Assembly (NCBI GenBank): GCA_964447335.1
Contig: CAYUSA010000005.1
Span: 21,166-85,165 of the forward strand
Direction of reading: 5' to 3'
Source of the DNA: HRBIN12 sp964447335
GTDB lineage: Bacteria; Actinomycetota; UBA4738; HRBIN12
Length of the DNA stretch: 64,000 nt
The notes under the pieces are model-generated. The model had not been told where the DNA came from, searched no databases, and was given only the letters and a program-made list of their open reading frames with translations. The position numbers were made by a program, and so were the translations under genes. Of this stretch, positions 58,207-64,000 are shown piece after piece. How positions within the stretch are numbered: the first letter of the stretch is position 1; each line of letters starts with the position of its first letter.

Positions 58207-59264
58207 ACCCGCTCGACGACGATCGGGCGCTCCGCGCGGGCGATCCCGGCGGGATGCTCGACGCCGTCACGCTCCTGCCGCGCCACTGCCGCGAGGGCTA
58301 CGAGCTCGGGCTCGGGGCCTCGGACCTGCCGTCGGCCGACGGCGTCGAGAACGTCGCGCTCTGCGGGATGGGCGGCTCGGCCATCGCGGGCGACGTGCTG
58401 CGGGCGCTCGCTGCCGACCGGCTCGGCGTGCCCGTACAGGTCATCCGCGCGCCCGAGCTCCCCGAGTGGTGCCAGCCGCACACGCTCCTCGTCGCCTCGT
58501 CGTACTCGGGCGAAACGGCAGAGACGCTCGCGTGCTTCGAGGAGGCCGTGCGGCGCGGTTGCCGCGTCGTCGCGGTGGCCTCGGGCGGCGAGCTCGGTCG
58601 GCGGGCAGCGGAGCTCGAGCTCGGCCGGGTGATCCTGCCGGGCGGCTTCGTGCCGCGCGCCGCGTTCGGGTACCTGGCGCTCGCGACGCTCGGCGCCCTC
58701 GAGGCGATCGGGGTCTTCCCGTCGGTGCGCTCCGCCCTCGACGAGGCCGTCCGCGAGCTGGAAGTGCTCGTCGCGCAGCTCGCCCCCGGCCTTCCGACCG
58801 CGGTGAACCCTGCGAAGCAGCTAGCCGAGGCGATCGGCGAGCGCATGCCGGTGGTCTGGGGCGCCGAGGGCATAGGCGCGGTCGCCGCCTCGCGCTGGAA
58901 GGCGCAGCTGAACGAGAACGGCAAGGTCCCCGCGTGGTCGAGCGCGCTGCCCGAGCTCGACCACAACGAGGTCGTCGGCTGGTCCGAAGACCGCGGCCGC
59001 GGCTCCTTCCTCGTCGCGCTCCGCCACGAGGGGGAGCATCCCGACGTGGCCGCCCGCTTCGGGCTGTCGATCGGGATCGCCGAGGCCGCCGGCGTTCGGG
59101 CGCAGGAGGTGTGGGCGCGCGGGCGTTCGGCGCTCGCGCGGCTCCTCACGCTCGTCGCGACGGGCGACTTCACGGCGACGTACCTCGGGCTCGCGCACGG
59201 CGCGGACCCCTCGGAGATGGATGCCATCGTGGGACTCAAGCGAGCGCTCGCGGAGGCGAGATGA
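58203..59264 (+). CDS. SIS-domain phosphoglucose/phosphomannose isomerase
   Basis: 353 residues from GTG, overlapping the Trm112 gene. CGMGGSAIAGDVLRAL is the first SIS-domain phosphate loop, SSYSGETAETLACFEEA the second, and WKAQLNENGKVPAWSSALPELDHNEVVGW carries the catalytic Glu/His region of bacterial and archaeal PGI/PMI enzymes. It isomerises fructose-6-phosphate to glucose-6- or mannose-6-phosphate, supplying manB. It resembles mycobacterial Rv3256c in position. The stop overlaps the purine phosphorylase ATG. Confidence 0.85.
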   Translation: MNPLDDDRALRAGDPGGMLDAVTLLPRHCREGYELGLGASDLPSADGVENVALCGMGGSAIAGDVLRALAADRLGVPVQVIRAPELPEWCQPHTLLVASSYSGETAETLACFEEAVRRGCRVVAVASGGELGRRAAELELGRVILPGGFVPRAAFGYLALATLGALEAIGVFPSVRSALDEAVRELEVLVAQLAPGLPTAVNPAKQLAEAIGERMPVVWGAEGIGAVAASRWKAQLNENGKVPAWSSALPELDHNEVVGWSEDRGRGSFLVALRHEGEHPDVAARFGLSIGIAEAAGVRAQEVWARGRSALARLLTLVATGDFTATYLGLAHGADPSEMDAIVGLKRALAEAR

Positions 59265-60100
59265 CGGGGCTGCCGGGACCGGGTGATGCCCTCGCCGACG
59301 AGGCCGCGGAGCGGATCCGCGAGCGAACCGCGCTCGAGCCGGAGGTGGTCATCGTCCTCGGGAGCGGGCTCGGGGCCGCGTTGGCCGGCGTCCACGAGGA
59401 GGCCGCGTTCTCGTTCGAGGAGCTCCCGGGGTTCCCGCGTCCGAGCGTCCCCGGCCACGCGGGACGCCTCGTGCTCGGCGAGATCTCGGGCGTGCCGGTC
59501 GCGGTGTTCCGGGGCCGGATCCACTTCTACGAGGGCAACGACCTGTCGACCTGCGCCCTGCCGGTCCGCGTGGCCCGGCTCCTCGGCGCGGGCACGGCGA
59601 TCCTCACGGCCGCGACCGGCGGGATCGGCCAGGGCCTCGACACCGGCCACCTCGTGGTCGGCACCGACCATCTGAACTTCCTCGGCGGCAGCCCGCTCCG
59701 CGGATGGCGCAACCCGGACGGCTCGCCGCCGTTCGTGGACATGGTCGGCGCGTACGACGCCGATCTCCGCGCGCTCGCTCTGGCGGCGGCCGAGCGGGTC
59801 GGCGTGCCGGCGTCCACGGGTGTCTACGCCGCGATGCCGGGCCCGATGTACGAGACACCCGCCGAGATCGCGTACCTGCGCTCGGCGGGCGCCGCGGTCG
59901 TGGGGATGTCGATCGTGCCCGAGGCCGTGCCGGCGCGAGCGCTCGGCATGCGGGTGCTGGGTCTGTTCTTCGTCACGAATCAGGTAGGGGTGCAAGTCAG
60001 GCACGAGGACGTCGTGCGGGCCTCGGACGCGATGGCGGGAGCCGTCGGCGCCGTGATCGAGGACGTCCTTTCGAAAGGAGACCGATGGACGGCGACGTGA
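59261..60100 (+). CDS. Purine nucleoside / methylthioadenosine phosphorylase
   Basis: 279 residues, ATG overlapping the SIS gene stop. The PNP/MTAP fold shows VIVLGSGLGAAL (phosphate), GRIHFYEGNDL, TAATGGIGQGL, and GPMYETPAEIAYLRSAGAAVVGMSIVPEA with VTNQ (purine-binding Asn). It cleaves purine nucleosides (guanosine, inosine, or methylthioadenosine/deoxyadenosine) with phosphate. Co-transcription with ahcY, a class II aldolase-like gene and mtnA favours MTA-type substrates. Purine specificity cannot be settled by eye. Confidence 0.85.
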   Translation: MTGLPGPGDALADEAAERIRERTALEPEVVIVLGSGLGAALAGVHEEAAFSFEELPGFPRPSVPGHAGRLVLGEISGVPVAVFRGRIHFYEGNDLSTCALPVRVARLLGAGTAILTAATGGIGQGLDTGHLVVGTDHLNFLGGSPLRGWRNPDGSPPFVDMVGAYDADLRALALAAAERVGVPASTGVYAAMPGPMYETPAEIAYLRSAGAAVVGMSIVPEAVPARALGMRVLGLFFVTNQVGVQVRHEDVVRASDAMAGAVGAVIEDVLSKGDRWTAT

Positions 60101-61338
60101 CGGATCTCGGCCTGGCCGGGAAGGGACGTGAGCGGATCGAGTGGGCGGCCGGCGAGATGCCGGTCCTCGCGCTGATCCGTGAGCGGTTCGAGAAGGAACG
60201 CCCGCTCGCCGGCGTGCGGATCGGCGCGTGTCTGCACGTGACGACCGAGACGGCGAACCTGATGGAGACGCTGAGGGCCGGTGGCGCGGACGTGTCGCTC
60301 TGCGCCTCGAACCCGCTGTCGACGCAGGACGACGTGGCGGCCGCGCTCTGCGAGTCGGGCATCCCGACGCAGGCGATCAAGGGCGAGGACAACGACACCT
60401 ACTTCCGGCACATCAACGCGGTGCTCGACGCGCGGCCGCAGGTCACGATGGACGACGGCTGCGACATGGTGAGCGTGCTCCACAGGGAGCGGCCCGACCA
60501 GGTGCCCGAGGTGCTCGGCGGCACCGAGGAGACGACGACCGGCGTGATCCGCCTTCGCGCGATGGCCGGCGACGGAGCGCTCCGCTATCCGATCGTCTCG
60601 GTGAACGACGCGGACACCAAGCACCTGTTCGACAACCGGTTCGGCACCGGACAGTCGACGATGGACGCCATCATGCGCGCCACGAACCTGCTCCTCGCCG
60701 GACGGACGATCGTCGTGGCCGGCTACGGGATGTGCGGGCGCGGCGTCGCCTCTCGCGCGCGGGGTCTGGGCGCGAAGGTCGTCGTCACCGAGGTCGATGC
60801 ACTCCCCGCGCTCGAGGCCGCGATGGAGGGTTACCAGGTGATGCCGATGCGCGATGCGGCGCGCATCGGAGACGTGTTCATCACGGTCACCGGCGACAAG
60901 GACGTCATCCGGCGCGAGCACATGGAGCTCATGAAGGATGGCGCGGTGATGGCGAACTCGGGCCACTTCGACGTCGAGATCGACAAGCCGGCTCTCGCCT
61001 CTCTCGCCGTGAGCACCCGGCGCATCCGCGAGTTCGTGGACGAGTACCGGCTGGCCGACGGTCGGCGGCTGCACCTGCTCGCCGAGGGGCGGCTCGTGAA
61101 CCTCGCGGCCGCCGAAGGGCACCCGGCTGCCGTGATGGACATGTCGTTCGCGAACCAGGCGCTCTCGGTCGAGTGGCTCGTCGCGAATCAGGCGGACCTC
61201 GGGCCGCAGGTGTACCCGGTGCCCGAGGACATCGACCAGGAGGTCGCGCGGTTGAAGCTCCAGGCGATGGGCGTGCAGATCGACGTGCTCACGCCGGAGC
61301 AGGGGGAGTACCTGCGATCGTGGGAGCAGGGGACCTGA
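60085..61338 (+). CDS. ahcY: S-adenosylhomocysteinase (short, archaeal/Thermotoga-type)
   Basis: 417 residues, lacking the insertion of typical bacterial AhcY (about 470-490), as in archaeal and Thermotoga enzymes. NAD-binding loop GYGMCGRGVASRARGLGA, the substrate region HVTTETANLMETLRAGGADV, and SVNDADTKHLFDNRFGTGQST with the catalytic Lys/Asp are visible. It splits S-adenosylhomocysteine to adenosine and homocysteine. It starts at ATG 60085, preceded by its own GAAAGGAG site, unlike its neighbours. It overlaps the phosphorylase end by 16 bp. Confidence 0.9.
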   Translation: MDGDVTDLGLAGKGRERIEWAAGEMPVLALIRERFEKERPLAGVRIGACLHVTTETANLMETLRAGGADVSLCASNPLSTQDDVAAALCESGIPTQAIKGEDNDTYFRHINAVLDARPQVTMDDGCDMVSVLHRERPDQVPEVLGGTEETTTGVIRLRAMAGDGALRYPIVSVNDADTKHLFDNRFGTGQSTMDAIMRATNLLLAGRTIVVAGYGMCGRGVASRARGLGAKVVVTEVDALPALEAAMEGYQVMPMRDAARIGDVFITVTGDKDVIRREHMELMKDGAVMANSGHFDVEIDKPALASLAVSTRRIREFVDEYRLADGRRLHLLAEGRLVNLAAAEGHPAAVMDMSFANQALSVEWLVANQADLGPQVYPVPEDIDQEVARLKLQAMGVQIDVLTPEQGEYLRSWEQGT

Positions 61339-61706
61339 GCGGGTTCCGCTCGGCCGGGCGGACGCTGTTCTCACTCGGCCTCGTGAAGGCGAGCGAGGGC
61401 AACCTGTCCGTGTGGGACGGGCAGCGGCTCGTCATCACGCGCACGGGGAGCGAGCTCGCACGCCTCGGCGAGCGCGACGTGCTCGAGGGCACGCTCGAAG
61501 CGCCGCCGGACGCAGCGTCGTCGGACCTCGCGCTCCACGTGTCGATGTACCGCGAGCAGGGGCCGGGCGCCATCGCCCATGCCCACGCTCCCGGCACGGT
61601 CCCCGAGGGCTGGGTCGAGGGCGAGCCGCACGGGGCGTACGTGCACGCGGGCACGCTCGCCGAGGCCGTCGATGCGCTCGTCGCGCGGGCTCGAGGCGAG
61701 CGATGA
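61320..61706 (+). CDS. Miniature class II aldolase/adducin-fold protein (MtnB/Ald2-like)
   Basis: 128 residues from GTG, overlapping ahcY by 19 bp. It shows the fold's landmarks in order: SEGNLSVW, ITRTGSELARLG, SSDLALHVSMYRE, GAIAHAHAP and, after a shortened gap, PHGAYVHAGTLAEAVDAL. The three His that normally bind zinc appear retained (AHAHAP plus the PHG His), but the usual about 50-60 residues between them are missing, and the catalytic Glu site is Asp. Full-length MtnB or fuculose-phosphate aldolases are about 200-230 residues. It precedes mtnA directly (ATGA overlap). Confidence 0.75.
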   Translation: MGAGDLSGFRSAGRTLFSLGLVKASEGNLSVWDGQRLVITRTGSELARLGERDVLEGTLEAPPDAASSDLALHVSMYREQGPGAIAHAHAPGTVPEGWVEGEPHGAYVHAGTLAEAVDALVARARGER

Positions 61707-62773
61707 CCGGGCCCGGCATCGTCCCGGTGGCGTGGCGCGGCGACGCGGTCGAGATCTTGGACCAGCGCGCCCTGCCGCACCGGGAGGTCGTGCTCGAGTG
61801 CCGGACCGTCGCCGAGGTCGCCGAGGCGATCCGCTCGCTCGCCGTCCGGGGCGCGCCGATCATCGGCGTCGCGGCGGCGTACGGGATGGCGCTCGCGGCG
61901 ACCGTCTCGACGCAGGCCCGGACCCGCGCCCTGCCCCGCGAGCTCGAGGACGCCGCGCGGATCCTGAAGGCGGCCCGGCCGACGGCGGTGAACCTCGCGT
62001 GGGCGGTCGACCGGATGATGGGCGTCGCGACCGGCCAGTGCTGCTCGGTCGGCAGCACGCTCCAGCGGGTGCACGAGGCGATGGTCGCCGAGGCGCTCCT
62101 CATCGAGACCGAGGATCGCGACTCCTGCACGGCGATGGGCGCCCACGGGCAGGAGCTCGTGCCCCAGGAGGCCAACGTCCTCACGCACTGCAACACGGGG
62201 ATGCTGTGCACGGCGGGGATCGGCACGGCGCTCGGCGTCGTGATCACCGCGCACCGCGCAGGCAAGCGCGTCCACGTGTGGGTGGACGAGACGCGACCGG
62301 TGCTGCAGGGCGCGCGGCTCACGGCGTGGGAGCTGGGCAAGCTCGGCATCCCGCGGACGCTCGTGGCCGACGCCGCGGCGGGCTCGCTGATGGCTCGGGG
62401 CAAGGTCGATCTCGCGATCGTGGGGGCAGACCGGATCGCCGCGAACGGCGACGTCGCGAACAAGGTCGGGACCTACCCGGTCGCGGTCCTCGCCCACCGT
62501 CATCGGATCCCGTTCTACGTGGCCGCGCCGGTCTCGACGGTGGACCTCGGCACGCCGACCGGGGCCGAGATCCCCATCGAGGAGCGCGACCCGGCCGAGG
62601 TCACCTCGCCGCTCGGCGTCGACCTCGCCGAGCCCGGCACGCCCGCCGCCAACCCCGCCTTCGACGTCACCCCGGCCGAGCTTGTGACCGCGATCGTCAC
62701 CGAACGTGGGGTGCTCCGGCCGCCGTACGGGCCGGCGCTCCGCGAGCTCACGGCGGCCAGGGGGGCGGCGTGA
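61703..62773 (+). CDS. mtnA: S-methyl-5-thioribose-1-phosphate isomerase
   Basis: 356 residues, ATG overlapping the preceding stop. RSLAVRGAPIIGVAAAYGMAL, VLTHCNTGMLCTAGIGTALG and VGADRIAANGDVANKVGTYPVAVLAH are the MtnA signatures, including the catalytic Cys/Asp region (the latter in GADRIAANGD). It converts methylthioribose-1-phosphate (or 5-deoxyribose-1-phosphate) to the ribulose form. Together with the phosphorylase and the aldolase-like protein this is the enzyme set of the DHAP-shunt type salvage. The next gene overlaps by GTGA. Confidence 0.9.
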   Translation: MTGPGIVPVAWRGDAVEILDQRALPHREVVLECRTVAEVAEAIRSLAVRGAPIIGVAAAYGMALAATVSTQARTRALPRELEDAARILKAARPTAVNLAWAVDRMMGVATGQCCSVGSTLQRVHEAMVAEALLIETEDRDSCTAMGAHGQELVPQEANVLTHCNTGMLCTAGIGTALGVVITAHRAGKRVHVWVDETRPVLQGARLTAWELGKLGIPRTLVADAAAGSLMARGKVDLAIVGADRIAANGDVANKVGTYPVAVLAHRHRIPFYVAAPVSTVDLGTPTGAEIPIEERDPAEVTSPLGVDLAEPGTPAANPAFDVTPAELVTAIVTERGVLRPPYGPALRELTAARGAA

Positions 62774-63420
62774 GCGCCGAGGTCACGGTCCGCGCACGCT
62801 TCGAACGCTTCCCCGCGACGGTGAAGGGTGCCTTCATCCTGCGCGGCGAGGACCGCGACCCGCACCAGGTCGTGTTCCTGCAGGCCCGGGCGGTGCCCGT
62901 CGCCGGGGGCGCCTCGCGCGAGGTCCCGGTCGCGGCGACCACGCTCGACGTCGCGCCGCACCAGGACGTGTTCGTCCCCTTCGAGCTCTTGGTGGCGGAG
63001 CTCGAGCCCGGCTGGTACGGGTTCGAATGCTCGTTGGAGGTCGACGGCGTCCTGGGCACCTATCCCGGGGGACGCCGCTTCGCGGTGTCCTGGCCGCGCG
63101 CGAGCGTGCGGCGCGGGCAGATCCGCATCGACGCCACCGTCCGCCTCGGCGAGCGCTCGACCGCGCGCGTCGAGCACGTGGACTGCGGGGCCGAGGCCAT
63201 GAAGCTCGTCCTTTCCATGGACCCGCCGGGGCCTGTTTCCGCTCGGCTCTTCGCCGACGGCACGCGCCTTGAGGTCCTCGGATCCGAGGTGGACGAGACG
63301 ACCGGCCGGGCGAAGGTCACGGCCTTCCCGCTGCTCCGCACGCACCACGTGCTGCGGATCGAGCTGAAGGGCAGGGGTCGGGGCGGCGCCGAGGGCGCGC
63401 TCGACGTGCCGCTGCCCTGA
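62770..63420 (+). CDS. Hypothetical beta-rich protein at the end of the salvage operon
   Basis: 216 residues from GTG, overlapping mtnA (GTGA). Predominantly beta strands: VTVRARFERFPATVKGAF, DVFVPFELLVAELEPGWYGFECSLEVDG, GQIRIDATVRLGERSTARVEH. The pattern suggests two or three immunoglobulin-like or C2-like domains. No catalytic motif, signal or membrane helix, so it is probably cytoplasmic. Not recognised; its place in the operon suggests a role linked to nucleoside salvage, but nothing shows it. Confidence 0.65.
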   Translation: MSAEVTVRARFERFPATVKGAFILRGEDRDPHQVVFLQARAVPVAGGASREVPVAATTLDVAPHQDVFVPFELLVAELEPGWYGFECSLEVDGVLGTYPGGRRFAVSWPRASVRRGQIRIDATVRLGERSTARVEHVDCGAEAMKLVLSMDPPGPVSARLFADGTRLEVLGSEVDETTGRAKVTAFPLLRTHHVLRIELKGRGRGGAEGALDVPLP

Positions 63421-63451
63421 GCGTGTCGGTATCGCGGGGTAGCGTCGGCCG

Positions 63452-64000
63452 GTGCTCGGTCACGTGCTCGAGGCTGTCTTCCCGCGCCGGTGCGCGGGGT
63501 GCGGTGACGGTCCCTGGCCGTTCTGCGGCTCGTGCCGGGGTGAGGTGGTCTGCCTCGCACCGCCGTGGTGTCGCCGGTGCGGTTCGCCCGCCCGCGCCGA
63601 GGTTGCCCGCTGCCGCGACTGCCCGCCGGGGCGGATCGGGCTCGCCCGTGCGCCGTTCCTGTTCCACGGTCCCGTCCGCTCGGCCGTCCACCGGCTGAAG
63701 TTCTCGGGCTGGCGCGGTGTGGCCGAGGCCCTCGGCGGCGCGATGGCGCGCACGTGGGACGAGGTCGGCGAGGATGCGTCCGTCCAGGCGGTCACGTGGG
63801 TGCCGCTCTCGCGCCGGCGGGCCGCCGAGCGAGGGTTCGACCAGGCCCGTGCGCTCGCCGAGGTCGTCGGCGCCCGGCTCGACCTGCCCGCGCTCCCGCT
63901 GCTCTCTCGGGCGGCAGAGGCGCACGACGGCACCCAGGCTCGCCGAGGCCGGGCGGAGCGCCTGGCCGCGATGCAGGGCCGCTTCCGCCCACGCGGGGCC
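63452..64000 (+). CDS. ComF-family phosphoribosyltransferase-like protein (3' end outside window)
   Basis: 183 residues visible, starting at GTG 63452 after a TAGCGT hexamer 6 nt upstream. An N-terminal zinc ribbon (CAGC, CGSC, CRRC, CRDC pairs) precedes FLFHGPVRSAVHRLKFSGWRGVAEALG and VTWVPLSRRRAAERGFDQARALAE, the ComF hallmark of the PRTase fold. ComF proteins act in DNA uptake or nucleotide metabolism. The frame is open at the window end. It is not part of the overlapping operon upstream because there is a 31-bp gap with its own -10-like box. Confidence 0.85.
   Translation, partial: MLGHVLEAVFPRRCAGCGDGPWPFCGSCRGEVVCLAPPWCRRCGSPARAEVARCRDCPPGRIGLARAPFLFHGPVRSAVHRLKFSGWRGVAEALGGAMARTWDEVGEDASVQAVTWVPLSRRRAAERGFDQARALAEVVGARLDLPALPLLSRAAEAHDGTQARRGRAERLAAMQGRFRPRGA

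Overview
This is a 64 kb stretch of a GC-rich chromosome (roughly 70% G+C by eye) from an actinobacterium (Actinomycetota). Pointers are a complete fbiA/fbiB plus fbiC set for cofactor F420, a WhiB regulator, the neighbourhood whiB - fbiAB - manB - Trm112 - SIS isomerase - ahcY that recalls the mycobacterial Rv3248c-Rv3264c region, abundant GTG/TTG starts, and many apparently leaderless genes. The class cannot be fixed from the sequence. No rRNA, tRNA, CRISPR array, insertion sequence or origin was found.

Layout. (1) 1-6.6 kb: the end of a glycosyltransferase, rmlB and rmlD (dTDP-rhamnose), then two paralogous secreted phosphoesterase lipoproteins with a DUF234-type AAA ATPase between them. 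(2) 6.5-9.4 kb: a P-type cation ATPase broken by one frameshift. (3) 9.4-13 kb: a methyltransferase and several small two-gene modules that look like toxin-antitoxin systems. (4) 13-23.8 kb: a divergent catabolic locus. An RpiR-type regulator and an M20 peptidase run rightward. Leftward run a Liv-type ABC importer, a glutamine-synthetase-like ligase, an amidohydrolase and a class III aminotransferase. (5) 23.9-29.2 kb: a lower-GC defence island with an AIPR abortive-infection gene, a MIG-like T/G mismatch glycosylase, a 5-methylcytosine methyltransferase and an unknown convergent gene. (6) 29.3-39 kb: surface polysaccharide genes (glycosyltransferases, Wzm/Wzt exporter, ManC-like pyrophosphorylase, SpoIID-domain protein), with a Phd/ParE module inside. 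(7) 40.2-45 kb: a BMP-type nucleoside ABC importer. (8) 45-50 kb: F420 synthesis. (9) 50-56.6 kb: whiB, a histone-H1-like basic protein, a giant GT2 membrane protein, a DUF5719-like protein and an L,D-transpeptidase. (10) 56.7-64 kb: a tightly overlapping operon of manB, Trm112, SIS isomerase, purine/MTA phosphorylase, ahcY, a miniature class II aldolase and mtnA, followed by comF.

How it fits together. SIS isomerase, ManB and the ManC-like enzyme make GDP-mannose and RmlB/RmlD make dTDP-rhamnose for the glycosyltransferases and ABC exporter. AhcY, the phosphorylase, MtnA and the mini-aldolase look like a nucleoside by-product salvage line (S-adenosylhomocysteine, and probably methylthioadenosine or 5'-deoxyadenosine through a DHAP-shunt-like route). 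The radical SAM enzyme FbiC would supply 5'-deoxyadenosine.

The most interesting signals are the mini-aldolase/MtnA line, the methyltransferase paired with a MIG-like repair glycosylase, the recurrent TAGRCTCGG leaderless promoter motif (including back-to-back fbiA/fbiC promoters), the whiB leader hairpin, and the unclassified two-gene modules at 9.4-12.6 kb.
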